Both the position numbers and the translations under genes were made by a program. DNA of 64,000 nt from Bradyrhizobium sp. B097 (GTDB lineage Bacteria; Pseudomonadota; Alphaproteobacteria; Rhizobiales; Xanthobacteraceae). Positions 1 to 10,603 of the stretch are shown one piece after another. The DNA lies in NCBI RefSeq assembly GCF_038957035.1, contig NZ_CP152412.1, positions 4,460,501 through 4,524,500 on the forward strand, read 5' to 3'. Position 1 is the first letter of the stretch; the number at the start of each line of letters is the position of its first letter. The notes under the pieces are model-generated. The model was given only the letters and a program-made list of their open reading frames with translations, ran no database searches and was not told where the DNA came from.

Positions 1-445
1 CGATGCCGGCTTCCTTGACGCAGCGCCCGACTTGCGCGGGCGTCAGGTCGAGTTTGACGCCGAGCGCGGCCAGTACGTCGGCGGCGCCCGAGCGCGACGA
101 CAGTGCGCGGTTGCCATGCTTGGCAACGGGCACGCCGGCGCCGGCCACGATGAAGGCGGCGCAGGTCGAGACGTTGACCGAGCCGGAGCCGTCGCCGCCG
201 GTGCCGACGATGTCGACGGCCTCCGCCGGTGCGGTAACGCGCAGCATCTTGCCGCGCATCGCGCTGACCGCGCCGGTGATCTCCTCGACGGTCTCGCCGC
301 GCACCCGCAGCGCCATCAACAGCCCGCCCATCTGCGAGGGCGTGGCTTCGCCCGACATCATGCTGTCGAAGGCGGACGCCGCCTCTTCACGCGTCAGCGT
401 GGCGCCGGTGGCGACTTTTCCGATGATCGATTTCAGGTCGTCCAT
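1..445 (-). CDS. trpD: Anthranilate phosphoribosyltransferase, N-terminal part (cut by window edge)
   Basis: Tryptophan biosynthesis: transfers phosphoribosyl from PRPP to anthranilate in the cytoplasm. Read on the minus strand from the ATG at 445, the protein begins [14 protein letters not shown] and contains the PRPP-binding motif [17 protein letters not shown] and then [17 protein letters not shown], both diagnostic of TrpD. About 148 codons are visible; the C-terminal half lies beyond base 1. The gene follows ppiD on the same strand with a gap of about 70 nt, so co-transcription is possible. The frame is uninterrupted. The family assignment is very secure; only the missing 3' part cannot be judged. 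Confidence 0.95.
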   Translation of the reverse strand, partial: MDDLKSIIGKVATGATLTREEAASAFDSMMSGEATPSQMGGLLMALRVRGETVEEITGAVSAMRGKMLRVTAPAEAVDIVGTGGDGSGSVNVSTCAAFIVAGAGVPVAKHGNRALSSRSGAADVLAALGVKLDLTPAQVGRCVKEAGI

Positions 446-515
446 TCGCTGGCTCAGGGTCTGTTGTTGGAGCTTGGTCGGCGCGCAGCGCGTCGCCGCG
501 CTGTTCCGATCATGC

Positions 516-2417
516 TCAATTATTTGCGCCTGTCACCTGTGCGAAGGCTGCCTGGTTGACGGTCACACCGATGTCGGTCTCGATCTTCGCGACATATTGC
601 GCGACCTGCTCGTCGCTGAGCGAGCGCCGCAGCGCCTCGGAGAGCTGCTTGACCTCGTTGGAGGCGAAGTCGACCGGGGGCACCGTCACATCGGTGACGC
701 GGAACACCACCCACTGGCTGCCGCCGGCCGCGGAGGTCTGTCCGTCGCCGTCCTTGGCGGTGCGGAATGCGGCCGCGATCACGCCGGCCGGCACGTTGGG
801 CAGCGTGGCCTCGCGGCGGAAGTTCGCAGCGGTCTCGACCTTGACGCCGGCCGCCGTGGCCTCGTCGGCGAGCTTGGCGCCGCTGTCGAGCTTCTGGACC
901 ATCTCGGTCGCCTTGGCGCGCAGCTTGGCGGAGATCTGGTCCTCGCGCCACTTGGCCTCGACCTGGTCGCGGACCTCGTCGAGGGTGCGCTCGCGCGACG
1001 GCGTGATGCCTGTTACGTCGTACCAGACATAGCCGTTGTTGAACTGGATCGGGTCGTTGTCGACGCCGACGTCGCTGTTGAAGGCCTGCGACACCACGTC
1101 GAGGCCGCGCGGGATGTTTGACGCGACCTGGCCGTTCGGCAGACGCCCCGAGCGATCGATCGCGTCGATGGTGACGGCGGTCAATTTCAGCTTCTGCGCA
1201 GCGTCGATCACGCTGGAGCCGCCGCCGCGCTCGTCTTCCATCTTGTCGCGGAGCTCGGCGACCTTGGCGCGGGCGCGCTCGGTCGCGATCTCGTTCTTCA
1301 CCTGCTGCGCAAGGCCCTCATAGGTCGGGGTCACGCCGGGCTCGATCTTGCCGACCTTGACCAGCGCCACGCCGAAGCGGCCCTGGACCGGCTGGCTGAC
1401 TTCACCGGCGGGCAGGGAGAAGGCGGCGTCGCCGACGGCCGGATCGAGGATCGCAGACTTCGCGACCAGGCCGAGATTGACGTCGGCGGGATTGAGCTTG
1501 CGCTCCTTGGCGATGTCGTCGAACGAGGCGCCAGAAGTGATGCGGGCGCGGGCGGCCTGCGCCTCACCGGCGTCCGGAAACACAATCTGCGAGACCTCGC
1601 GCTTCTCCGGCGTGCTGAGCCGGTCCTTGCGCTCCTCGAAGATCTTCTTGGCATCCTCGTCGGACACGGTCTCCCACTTGCCGATTTCCTCCGGCGTGAT
1701 CGCGACGAAGGCGATCTTGCGGTACTCGGGCGCGCGGAACTGGACCTTGTGGTCCTCGAAATAGGCGGCGAGCGCCTCGGGCGAGGGCGGATCGATGGTG
1801 CCGGCCTGCGCGGCGCCGAGCGTGACGTAGTCGATCGAGCGCTGCTCGTTCTGGAAACGGGTCAGCGCCTCGATCATCGATTTGGTCGGCTCGATCCCGG
1901 ACGAGATGGTGCCGGCGATCTGCCGCCGCAGGCCGACGCGGCGCTGCTCGGCGATGTAGCGGCCCTCGGTGTAGCCGAAGTTGCGGATCACGGACTGGAA
2001 GCGCTGCGGATCGAACTGGCCGTTGAGGCCCTTGAAGTTCGGGTCGTTGTAGATCGTGCGCAGCACCTCGGCATCGGACTGGTTGAGGCCCATGCGGCGC
2101 GCTTCCTCGTCCAGCGCGGCTTCCGCAAGCGTCTGCTGCAGCACCTGGCGGTCAATCCCGAAGGCGCGCGCCTGGTCCGGGGTCAGCGGACGGCCGAACT
2201 GGCGGCCAAGCTGCTGCAGGCGGTCGGTATAGATCTGGCGGAACTGCTCGGCCGAAATCTCGGTCCCGCCCACCTTGGCGAAGGTCGACTGGCCAAACCC
2301 CTTGAAGATGTCGGCAATGCCCCAAATTCCGAAACTGACGATCAAAACGCCCATCACGACGGCCATAATCGTCTTGCCGAGCCAGTTTGATGAGGCTTTC
2401 CGCATTCCTCGAAGCAT
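516..2417 (-). CDS. ppiD: SurA/PpiD-type periplasmic peptidyl-prolyl isomerase
   Basis: Membrane-anchored periplasmic foldase of the PpiD class (633 aa), expected to assist folding of outer-membrane and exported proteins. The N-terminus [19 protein letters not shown] runs into one hydrophobic anchor (about residues 15-37, ending [10 protein letters not shown]), followed by a SurA_N-like helical region. A parvulin-type rotamase domain lies in the middle (around [14 protein letters not shown] to [11 protein letters not shown]), with a second helical/parvulin-like part at the C-terminus. The length matches PpiD (about 620-640 aa). The first ATG of the frame directly precedes the anchor; a second ATG four codons later is possible. 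tpiA is divergent across 240 nt, and trpD follows on the same strand. Confidence 0.9.
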   Translation of the reverse strand: MLRGMRKASSNWLGKTIMAVVMGVLIVSFGIWGIADIFKGFGQSTFAKVGGTEISAEQFRQIYTDRLQQLGRQFGRPLTPDQARAFGIDRQVLQQTLAEAALDEEARRMGLNQSDAEVLRTIYNDPNFKGLNGQFDPQRFQSVIRNFGYTEGRYIAEQRRVGLRRQIAGTISSGIEPTKSMIEALTRFQNEQRSIDYVTLGAAQAGTIDPPSPEALAAYFEDHKVQFRAPEYRKIAFVAITPEEIGKWETVSDEDAKKIFEERKDRLSTPEKREVSQIVFPDAGEAQAARARITSGASFDDIAKERKLNPADVNLGLVAKSAILDPAVGDAAFSLPAGEVSQPVQGRFGVALVKVGKIEPGVTPTYEGLAQQVKNEIATERARAKVAELRDKMEDERGGGSSVIDAAQKLKLTAVTIDAIDRSGRLPNGQVASNIPRGLDVVSQAFNSDVGVDNDPIQFNNGYVWYDVTGITPSRERTLDEVRDQVEAKWREDQISAKLRAKATEMVQKLDSGAKLADEATAAGVKVETAANFRREATLPNVPAGVIAAAFRTAKDGDGQTSAAGGSQWVVFRVTDVTVPPVDFASNEVKQLSEALRRSLSDEQVAQYVAKIETDIGVTVNQAAFAQVTGANN

Positions 2418-2657
2418 GGGTCCAACTTGTTTTACAGGAGGGGAACCGGGTCGTACCCAAGTGGGACTAAAAGTCGGGACTTTTTGTCCGGCAGCGGGGC
2501 GTCACCGAATTGAAAACGCTTATAAAGTGGCTCGTGTCCCCCCGCAACCTCGGGCGCGCGGGCGGAAGCGTCGCACGGCAGGCGCGAAGCCGTGCTCTGG
2601 AAGTCGCCGCCCGGCTCTGATAGCGCAGGGGCACGCTTGAATGATGGGAAATCCGAC

Positions 2658-3410
2658 ATGACCGACGCCATCCGGCCGCTGATCGCCGGCAACTGGAAAA
2701 TGAACGGCCTGAAATCCTCCTTTGCCGAGTTCGACGCGATGCTGGCCGGCGCCGGCGATGTCGCCGGGAAGGCCGATCTCTTGGTCTGTCCGCCGGCGAC
2801 ATTGGTCGGGGCCTTTGCCGACAAGGCGCGCGGCTCGAAGGTCGCCGTCGGCGCCCAGGATTGCCATCCGAAGGCGTCGGGCGCCCACACCGGCGACCTC
2901 TCGGCGGAAATGTTTAGGGATCTCGGCGCGGTCGCCATCATCGTCGGCCACTCCGAGCGGCGCGCCGACCATGGCGAGACCGACGCGTTGATTCGGCAGA
3001 AGGCGGAGGCGGTCTGGCGCGCTGGACTGACCGCGATCGTCTGCATCGGCGAGACGCGCGAGCAGCGCGACGCCGGCAAGACGCTCGACGTCTGCGGCAC
3101 CCAGCTTGCGGGCTCGCTGCCCGACGGCTCGACCGCGGCCAATCTGGTGGTGGCCTATGAACCGGTCTGGGCGATCGGCACCGGCCTGACCCCGACCGCC
3201 AAAGATGTCGAGGAAGTTCACAGGTTTATCCGGGGTCAGCTCACCGATCGCTTCAAGGGCGAGGGAAACCGGATCAGGATCCTCTATGGCGGCTCGGTGA
3301 AGCCGTCGAACGCCGCGGAGCTGATGGCCGTCGCCAATGTCAACGGCGCGCTGGTCGGCGGCGCCAGCCTGAAGGCGTCCGACTTTTTGGCGATCGCTGC
3401 GGGCTGTTAG
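2658..3410 (+). CDS. tpiA: Triose-phosphate isomerase
   Basis: Interconverts dihydroxyacetone phosphate and glyceraldehyde 3-phosphate in glycolysis and the Calvin cycle. The 250-aa product has the full TIM signature: GNWKMNG with the substrate-binding lysine near residue 14, GHSERR with the catalytic histidine near 98, [10 protein letters not shown] with the catalytic glutamate near 168, and the phosphate-binding GGSVKPSNA near the end. I chose the ATG at 2658 because [17 protein letters not shown] gives the normal family length; the open frame begins 22 codons earlier without TIM-like sequence. ppiD is divergent. A palindromic repeat starts 23 nt after the stop. Confidence 0.97.
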   Translation: MTDAIRPLIAGNWKMNGLKSSFAEFDAMLAGAGDVAGKADLLVCPPATLVGAFADKARGSKVAVGAQDCHPKASGAHTGDLSAEMFRDLGAVAIIVGHSERRADHGETDALIRQKAEAVWRAGLTAIVCIGETREQRDAGKTLDVCGTQLAGSLPDGSTAANLVVAYEPVWAIGTGLTPTAKDVEEVHRFIRGQLTDRFKGEGNRIRILYGGSVKPSNAAELMAVANVNGALVGGASLKASDFLAIAAGC

Positions 3411-3432
3411 GGCGGGCCGCCGAGTTCTCACA

Positions 3433-3564
3433 CCGTCATCCCCGCGCAAAGGCGAAGCCTTTGTCGCTGGAGGAGCGCGCTCTTGCGCGCGTCTCGAAGG
3501 ATCGACGGCCCGGCTGGTGGCCGTCGACCCTTCGAGACGCGCTACGCGCTCCTCAGGGTGACGG
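3433..3564. repeat. Palindromic intergenic repeat, family A, copy 1
   Basis: The arms begin ccgtcatcc and end cctcagggtgacgg, and the internal pieces tctcgaaggat and ccttcgagacgcgc are themselves inverted. A second copy with the same architecture lies at 33608-33712. Such elements are abundant between genes in Bradyrhizobium-like genomes and can fold as long hairpins. This copy separates convergent tpiA and the GNAT gene, and its right arm supplies the stop codon of the GNAT gene. Confidence 0.8.
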
Positions 3565-4092
3565 ATTGGGCGCCGCGCCGATCCGCTTCCAGTAAATCAT
3601 CGTCCCGGTGAGGCCGCCATGCGGCTTCAGCGCGTAGTCCGGGATGATGCCGCTGAGCTGAAAGCCCTGCTTCTCGTAAAGCGGCGCGGCGCCGTCGTCG
3701 ACGGCGGTGTCGAGCACCAGCAGCGTGCGCCCGTGCGCGATCGCCAGCTGCTCGGCGGCGCGCAGCAATGCGGTCGCCACGCCGCGGTTGCGGTGGCTCA
3801 CGCGCGTCATCATCTTGGCGATCTCGGCGCGGTGCGGCTGGTTCGGCGGCAGCTTCAGCAGCAGCGTCACGGTGCCGATCAGGCTGTCGCGGTCGAACGC
3901 GCCGAGCACTACTCGCTCGCCGCGCGCAGCCGCGCCAAGCGAATCCTGCCAGAATGCCTTCGCGTCATTTATCGGCAGCGGATGCATGAAGCTCACCGAG
4001 CCGCCGCTCGCGACGGTCTCGACCAGCAGCGCGCCGAGCGCGTTGCGCAGATCCGGCCCGTCCTCGAGCGACTTGATGTCGAAGTGCGGCAT
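3553..4092 (-). CDS. GNAT-family N-acetyltransferase
   Basis: Predicted acetyl-CoA-dependent N-acetyltransferase of 179 aa; the substrate is unknown. The acetyl-CoA-binding motif A region reads MMTRVSHRNRGVATALL (the R/Q-x-x-G-x-A/G signature is RNRGVA), followed by a typical beta5-alpha4 segment, LLVLDTAVDDGAAPLYEKQG, with the conserved A-x-x-x-Y-E-K-x-G-F ending. Its start lies 3 nt after the stop of the upstream XRE-cupin regulator on the same strand, so the two are almost surely co-transcribed. The last residues and the TGA fall inside a palindromic repeat, so the C-terminus may have been remodelled by that insertion. Confidence 0.88.
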   Translation of the reverse strand: MPHFDIKSLEDGPDLRNALGALLVETVASGGSVSFMHPLPINDAKAFWQDSLGAAARGERVVLGAFDRDSLIGTVTLLLKLPPNQPHRAEIAKMMTRVSHRNRGVATALLRAAEQLAIAHGRTLLVLDTAVDDGAAPLYEKQGFQLSGIIPDYALKPHGGLTGTMIYWKRIGAAPNPSP

Positions 4093-4095
4093 GCG

Positions 4096-4662
4096 TCAGC
4101 TCCGGGCCAGGGCGACCACGTAGGTGCAGCCGGCGTTGGTTTCGTTGGCGAAGGTGGTCTCAGCGGGTGGGCCGAAGCCGAGGCAATCGCCGGCGCCGAG
4201 CACATAGCGCGCGCCGCCCTCGGTGATGACGAGGCTGCCGCTCAGCACCCAGACCAGTTGGCGGATATGGGCGTAGGACGAGGCGGGCAGGGTCACGGAT
4301 TGCTTCGGCGGCATGTCCACCCGCACCAGTTCGACCGGATGATCGGGGCGGCTGAACACCTGGCGGCGCAGATAGCCGGTTTCCGGATCGCTCCAGATTG
4401 GCTGCGTGGCGGCGCGCGACAGCTGCTCGCCCTGGCCCTCGGCGCGCAACATCAGCCCGGCCAGAGTGAGGTCGAAGGCCGAGGCGAGGCGCACCAGCAC
4501 GACCGCGGTCGGGCTGACCTCGGCGCGCTCGATCTTGCTGATCGTCGCCTTCGAGACGCCGGAGCGTTCGGCGAGCTCGGCCAGTGACCAGCCCCGGCCG
4601 TCGCGCTCCAGCCTGATCCGCTGCGCCAGGCGTTGGCTCAGATCGTCTACCAAAGTATCCAT
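4096..4662 (-). CDS. XRE-family transcriptional regulator with C-terminal cupin domain
   Basis: DNA-binding regulator of 188 aa. Residues about 10-68 form a helix-turn-helix of the XRE/Cro type (LAELAERSGVSKATISKIER), and residues about 105-185 form a cupin_2 beta-barrel (SYAHIRQLVWVLSGSLVI, LGAGDCLGFGP) that probably senses a small ligand. The start at 4662 (MDTLVDDLSQRLAQRIR) is preferred over an upstream ATG at 4722 because the extra residues do not resemble the family. The GNAT gene follows 3 nt downstream, so the regulator probably controls its own operon. XRE-cupin/GNAT pairs are common in proteobacteria; the regulated substrate is unknown. Confidence 0.88.
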   Translation of the reverse strand: MDTLVDDLSQRLAQRIRLERDGRGWSLAELAERSGVSKATISKIERAEVSPTAVVLVRLASAFDLTLAGLMLRAEGQGEQLSRAATQPIWSDPETGYLRRQVFSRPDHPVELVRVDMPPKQSVTLPASSYAHIRQLVWVLSGSLVITEGGARYVLGAGDCLGFGPPAETTFANETNAGCTYVVALARS

Positions 4663-4866
4663 ACGTCTATTATAATGGAAATAGCCGATTCCGATCAAGC
4701 CTCGGGCTGATGCCATCGGCACCGCTTGAGATGTCCGCCATTGCGACTATCTCGGGGGTGACAATGCCCGGTCCAATCGTGTAACAGGGCGCGACTTCAC
4801 GAAAAACCGCAAAGCCGATAGCGCCGTTTGTCTGGCCGCTTGGCGGCTTGTGACGGAAGGCTTGCG

Positions 4867-5256
4867 ATGCAGACTGTCGTTATCATTATCCATCTCATGA
4901 TCGTCGCCGTCATGATCGGCGCTGTGCTGTTGCAGAAATCCGAAGGCGGTGGCCTTGGCATGGGCGGCGGCGCCGGCTTCATGTCGAGCCGCGGCACCGC
5001 GAATCTGTTGTCGCGGACCACCGCGATCCTCGCGGCCGGCTTCTTCCTCACGAGCCTGTTTCTGTCCTGGTATGCGGGCTACGACCGCAAGCCGAGCTCG
5101 ATCATCGGCACCGGCGCACCGGCGCAGACCCAGCCGGCCAGCGGCGCGCCGATCACTGCACCGACCTCCGGCGGCATCCTCGATTCGCTGAAGAAGACCG
5201 ACGAGCAGCAGGGGCAGCAGGCTCCGAGCGGCCCGCAGGCACCACGGTCGCAATAA
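4867..5256 (+). CDS. secG: Preprotein translocase subunit SecG
   Basis: Small accessory subunit of the SecYEG protein-export channel in the inner membrane. The 129-aa protein has two hydrophobic helices (about residues 3-23 and 52-72) separated by the Gly-rich cytoplasmic loop LLQKSEGGGLGMGGGAGFM, the SecG hallmark. The C-terminus is a Pro/Gln/Ala-rich tail, as usual in alphaproteobacteria. The start at 4867 places the first helix at the N-terminus. An 11-bp perfect stem-loop lies 12 nt after the stop, and pyrG follows 167 nt downstream, as in other Rhizobiales. Confidence 0.95.
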   Translation: MQTVVIIIHLMIVAVMIGAVLLQKSEGGGLGMGGGAGFMSSRGTANLLSRTTAILAAGFFLTSLFLSWYAGYDRKPSSIIGTGAPAQTQPASGAPITAPTSGGILDSLKKTDEQQGQQAPSGPQAPRSQ

Positions 5257-5268
5257 AGCAGGGGCGCC

Positions 5269-5297
5269 ATGCAGGATGCAGCGCTGGCATCCTGCAT
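5269..5297 (+). terminator. Strong stem-loop after secG
   Basis: A perfect 11-bp inverted repeat, atgcaggatgc (5269-5279) and gcatcctgcat (5287-5297), with a 7-nt loop. It is followed by ccaaaatcccc rather than a T-run, so it may be an attenuating or RNA-stabilising hairpin instead of a classical terminator. Confidence 0.5.
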
Positions 5298-5417
5298 CCA
5301 AAATCCCCATTAATGCTCTGAAATCGCTCTCAGTTTAACGTAACCCACAGCCCGGTGATTTGTTTGCCGGGAACAGCCGATTCGTTTTGCGAATCGCAGG
5401 AAGCGGCTTAAAGGTAA

Positions 5418-7055
<1,638 letters not shown>

Positions 7056-7074
7056 GCCGCCGTCAGCTGCGCCG

Positions 7075-7740
7075 TTACACGACGGCGCAGTCCTTGCTGG
7101 CGCGGCGTTCCTTCTTGATCGGTGAGACGCCTGCATCGGCCGCAGGGGTGACGTCGCGCGTGATGAGCTTGTATTGCGGGCGTCGCGTCAGCCGGTAGAC
7201 CGCGGCGGGCGGCACGTTGAGGATGGCGCGATCGACCAGCGTGGCGCGCAGACCGAGCCGGTCGAGGATCGGCCGCGGCACCGGGCAGCGCATCCCGTAG
7301 GTGAATTGGTAGAACGCGCCATTGGGACGCATGTAGCTGAATGCGCCGCTGACGATCGAGATCACCTTGCGCGGCGACATGTTGAGCAGCGGCAGTCCGC
7401 TGACGACGGCGCCGACCGGCGCGCCCTCGTACAGCCGTTCCGAGGCCAGCCGCGCGGCGTCCATCCACAGCACGCGCGCGCCGGGAAAGCGGAGCTGCAG
7501 CAGCCGCATGAAATCCGAACCGTATTCGATCAGCGTGAGATCCTGCTGGCGCACACCGCGCTTCAGCAGCTGATAGGTGAAGGCGCCCGTTCCAGGGCCG
7601 AGCTCCAGCACCGGACCGGTGTTGGCGCTGATGTCGCGCGTGATCAGTTCGGCGAGCGCGGTGCCCGAGGGCGCGATGGCGCCGACGCGGCCGGGGGCTG
7701 CCATCCACGCCGTGAAGAAAGACAGGAGATCATGTGACAT
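7075..7740 (-). CDS. PmtA-like SAM-dependent phospholipid N-methyltransferase
   Basis: Predicted class I SAM methyltransferase of 221 aa, resembling the rhizobial/Rhodobacter PmtA group that methylates phosphatidylethanolamine towards phosphatidylcholine. The N-terminus SHDLLSFFTAWMAAPGRVGAI and the SAM-binding motif I VLELGPGTGAFTYQLL (about residues 44-59) fit that family, as does VVSGLPLLNMSP in the motif IV position. The start at 7740 is preferred because the upstream extension of the frame runs through a dispersed repeat (7844-7954). Convergent with pyrG, 19 nt apart. The C-terminus (KKERRASKDCAVV) is basic and variable. Substrate specificity is inferred. Confidence 0.8.
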   Translation of the reverse strand: MSHDLLSFFTAWMAAPGRVGAIAPSGTALAELITRDISANTGPVLELGPGTGAFTYQLLKRGVRQQDLTLIEYGSDFMRLLQLRFPGARVLWMDAARLASERLYEGAPVGAVVSGLPLLNMSPRKVISIVSGAFSYMRPNGAFYQFTYGMRCPVPRPILDRLGLRATLVDRAILNVPPAAVYRLTRRPQYKLITRDVTPAADAGVSPIKKERRASKDCAVV

Positions 7741-7843
7741 TGGGATTCCCAGCAAGGTGTCGCCGCGCCTCGACTCGATTGCGCGGCGCGTTCTCTTCTT
7801 TGCGGGGCCTGCATTGCGACAACATTGCGCGATGTTGCGGGAG

Positions 7844-7954
7844 CCTGTTCCGATTGAATCGGAACGGGCTCCAGATTCTAGCTTTGATGCGTTTTCTTCA
7901 CGCGAGCCGGTGCCCATCCCGGATCAAGTCCGGGACTGGCTTCGCTCGAAACGC
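7844..7954. repeat. Dispersed repeat, family E, copy 1
   Basis: Begins with the palindrome ccgattgaatcgg, continues through gatgcgttttcttcacgcga, contains the inverted repeat cccggatcaagtccggg and ends ttcgctcgaaacgc. A second copy lies at 26884-27000 and a decayed half copy at 39854-39897. It separates the methyltransferase gene from the sensor kinase gene. Confidence 0.75.
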
Positions 7955-7961
7955 GCTGGCG

Positions 7962-9341
7962 TCACGATGCGAACGGTGCCGGCGGTAATGTGAGACGGAA
8001 GCTCGCGCCGCCCGTCGGGCCATCGAGCACGGAGACGTGACCGCCATGCAGTCTTGCGATCTCGCGCACCATGTTGAGTCCGAGGCCGGCGCCGCGATCG
8101 AGCGGCGCAAGCCGATAGAACGGATCGAAGATCCGCGTGCGCTCATCCTTCGGAATGCCGTTGCCTTCATCGGTGACGTCGATCGTCGCGGCGCTGCCGA
8201 CATGGATGGTGATGGTGCCGCGGCGGCCGCCATGCTGGATGGCGTTCTGCACGAGATTGGTCAGCGCGCGCTCGAGCGCGGCGCGGTCGCCCAGCGTCTC
8301 GACCCGATCGGTTGCGGTATCGAGTGACAATTCGTAACCGGCCGCGATCGCGAGCGGCGCGAGGTCGGCGGCGACGCTGCGCGCGATCGCGACGAGATCG
8401 ACGCGGCCGAACGGATTGCGGCACTGGTCGAAACGCTGGATGTCGAGCAGCTGCTCGGCGAGCGTCGCAAGCCGTGCCGCATCCTCGAGCAGGCGGGTTT
8501 TCTCTGGCCCCGGGGGCAGCGACTCCAGCCGTGTGTTGAGAATCGCGATCGGCGTGCGCAATTCATGCGCGGCGTCCGCGACGAAGCGCTGATGGCGCGA
8601 ATAGCCGTCGTCGAGCCGCTTCAGCGCATCGTTGACGGCGCTTACCAGCGGCGCGACTTCGAGCGGCAAATGGTCGGCCGACAGCCGGCTGCCGCGCTGG
8701 CGGAAATCGATCCGGCGGGCCTCGTCGGACGCGGACTCGATGCCGGCGAAGGCGCGGCGCACCACCATCGGCGTCGCGATGAAGGTGGCGCACGCCATCA
8801 GCAACAAGCCGGGCAGGGTAGAGCCCAGGCACGTCGCCGCCATCACCAGCAGCGCCTTGGTCCCGGTCATCCGGCCTTGCGTCGCGGTGAGAATCTGGAC
8901 GTTTCCGGCATCGGTGTTGACGCGTTTCAGCCGCGCCGCCGGCTTGCCGGGACTGTCCTCCAGCATCTGGTAGCCGAGCCGCGCCTGGCTGATATGATCG
9001 AGGGCATTGCCGATGCGCGCGAAATCGGCCGGCACGTCGCCTTCGGAGAGCGTGTGCCCCTCGCGGTCCCGCACGGCGAACCAGAGATCGGGAATCTCGG
9101 CGCGCAGCTTGCTGAGATCGTCGGTCGGACGCAGCACGAGTTCGCCCTGCGCATTGCGCGCGACGGCCGATTGCACGACGTCGATGACGCGATCTTCATC
9201 CCGGTTGACCAGCAGGAAGCCCGATGCCCACAGTGCGCCGAGCACCGTGAGCACGAGTCCGGTCAGCAGGGCTGCCTGCAGTGCAACCAGGCGCCAGCTC
9301 AGTTGCGAGTGCAGGCAGTAGTGATCGGCGGGCTCGGTCAT
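7962..9341 (-). CDS. Two-component sensor histidine kinase
   Basis: Inner-membrane sensor kinase of 459 aa, QseC/TctE-like in layout. Two transmembrane helices (about 18-45 and 162-190) bracket a periplasmic sensor of about 115 aa. A HAMP-like segment follows, then the dimerisation box VADAAHELRTPIA with phospho-accepting His259, and a HATPase_c domain with N-box LTNLVQNAIQHGG, G1 DEGNGIPKDE and G2 GAGLGLNMV. Its ATG overlaps the stop of the response regulator by 4 nt (ATGA), so the two are translationally coupled. The stimulus is not evident; the neighbouring PmtA-like gene hints at an envelope signal, but that is only inference. Confidence 0.92.
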   Translation of the reverse strand: MTEPADHYCLHSQLSWRLVALQAALLTGLVLTVLGALWASGFLLVNRDEDRVIDVVQSAVARNAQGELVLRPTDDLSKLRAEIPDLWFAVRDREGHTLSEGDVPADFARIGNALDHISQARLGYQMLEDSPGKPAARLKRVNTDAGNVQILTATQGRMTGTKALLVMAATCLGSTLPGLLLMACATFIATPMVVRRAFAGIESASDEARRIDFRQRGSRLSADHLPLEVAPLVSAVNDALKRLDDGYSRHQRFVADAAHELRTPIAILNTRLESLPPGPEKTRLLEDAARLATLAEQLLDIQRFDQCRNPFGRVDLVAIARSVAADLAPLAIAAGYELSLDTATDRVETLGDRAALERALTNLVQNAIQHGGRRGTITIHVGSAATIDVTDEGNGIPKDERTRIFDPFYRLAPLDRGAGLGLNMVREIARLHGGHVSVLDGPTGGASFRLTLPPAPFAS

Positions 9342-10012
9342 GATACCTGCTTCAGCAGGTAGCCAACGCCCCGGATGCTGTGGATTTCGACGCCGGCATC
9401 GGAGTCGGCGAGCTTGCGCCGCAGCCGCGAGACGTGAGCGTCGAGCGCGTTCGACTGAATCTCGTCCTCGAAATTGTAGACGGCTTCCTCGAGCGTCGCG
9501 CGCAGCACGGTGCGGCCCATCCGGCGCAGCAGCGTCTCCAGCACCAGCAGCTCGCGTCGCGGCAGCTCGAGCGGGCGGCCATTGACGCTGGCCTCGCGAT
9601 GGCTGCAATCGAACGCCATCCGGCCGGCCTTGATGATCTCGAACTGCACGCCGGCGGGACGGCGCAGCACGGCGCGCAGCCGCGCCAACAGCTCCTCGAC
9701 CGCGAACGGCTTGGCCAGATAATCGTCGGCGCCGCTGTCGAGGCCGGTGATGCGGTCGGCGAGATCGCCGCGCGCGGTCAGCACGATGATCGGAACGCCG
9801 TCGGCCTTGGCGCGCAGCTTCGGGATCAGCGTGAGGCCGTCGCCGTCGGGGAGCTGGCGGTCGAGCAGGACGGCGCCATGCACGTCGGCAGAAATCGCTT
9901 CCTCGGCCTCGGCAAGGGTCGGCACGTGATCGACGACCATGTCGTAGCCCTTCAGCGCCTGCGCCAGCGCCGCCGCCATTTCGGCCTCGTCTTCAACCAG
10001 CAGTATTCGCAT
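9338..10012 (-). CDS. OmpR/PhoB-family response regulator
   Basis: Transcription factor of 224 aa forming a two-component system with the downstream kinase. The receiver domain (1-115) has the acidic pocket LVEDE (7-9), phosphoacceptor Asp51 in LLDRQLPDGDG and the conserved lysine near 101 in DDYLAKPF. A winged-helix Trans_reg_C domain (about 130-222) ends HVSRLRRKLADSDAGVEI and IRGVGYLL. The start at 10012 (MRILLVEDE) is the normal first residue; the open frame extends 20 codons further without family similarity. The NIPSNAP gene is divergent 171 nt away. Confidence 0.94.
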   Translation of the reverse strand: MRILLVEDEAEMAAALAQALKGYDMVVDHVPTLAEAEEAISADVHGAVLLDRQLPDGDGLTLIPKLRAKADGVPIIVLTARGDLADRITGLDSGADDYLAKPFAVEELLARLRAVLRRPAGVQFEIIKAGRMAFDCSHREASVNGRPLELPRRELLVLETLLRRMGRTVLRATLEEAVYNFEDEIQSNALDAHVSRLRRKLADSDAGVEIHSIRGVGYLLKQVS

Positions 10013-10183
10013 GTGCTTTTGGGTCCAGATCCCGTACGGCCGGTTGTAGGGCAAGTAACATTGCAACAACATTGCGGAAATGGCCGCTTCCGATCAGCAG
10101 GGGTGCCATGTTGTCGCCCCCTCAAGACAGTCCGGAACCGGCTAGCTATAACCGCCCGCGCAACAAATCTGAGAGGATCACCA

Positions 10184-10510
10184 ATGATCTACGAGACCCG
10201 CGTCTATCGCTGCCTGCCGGGCCGGCTGCCGGCGCTGCTGAAGCGCTTCGAGACCATCACGCTGAAGCTCTGGGACAAGCACGGCATCAAGCAGGCCGGC
10301 TTCTTCACGACGCTGGTCGGCGAATCCAACCAGGAACTGACCTATCTGCTGGCCTGGGAATCGCTCGCCGAGCGCGAGAAGAAATGGACCGCGTTCCAGA
10401 CCGATCCGGAATGGATCACCGCGCGCGCCAAGACCGAAGAGGACGGCCAGATCGTTCTCAACATCGTCAACCAGCTGTTGGTGCCGACGTCGTTCTCGGC
10501 GGTCAAGTGA
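10184..10510 (+). CDS. NIPSNAP family protein
   Basis: Small 108-aa ferredoxin-like alpha/beta protein of the NIPSNAP family, whose biochemical role is not established. The sequence MIYETRVYRCLPGRLPALLK, then WDKHGIKQAGFFTTLVGESN and LAWESLAEREKKWTAF, shows the family pattern with the W-xx-F/DPEW region (FQTDPEWITARAKTE). A Shine-Dalgarno-like gagagga lies 8 nt before the ATG. It is monocistronic: a strong rho-independent terminator follows 32 nt after the stop. Confidence 0.88.
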   Translation: MIYETRVYRCLPGRLPALLKRFETITLKLWDKHGIKQAGFFTTLVGESNQELTYLLAWESLAEREKKWTAFQTDPEWITARAKTEEDGQIVLNIVNQLLVPTSFSAVK

Positions 10511-10542
10511 TGCTGCCGAACGAGGGTGCGTGCAATTGAGGA

Positions 10543-10576
10543 AAACCTCCGGCGGTCCGCCGGAGGTTTCCTTTTC
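10543..10576 (+). terminator. Rho-independent terminator of the NIPSNAP gene
   Basis: Inverted repeat aacctccggcgg (10544-10555) and ccgccggaggtt (10557-10568), followed by tcctttt. It lies between convergent genes and also faces the end of the Old Yellow Enzyme gene. Confidence 0.85.
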
Positions 10577-10603
10577 CTTGGGCATTTTCTAAGGGATCGA
10601 CCG

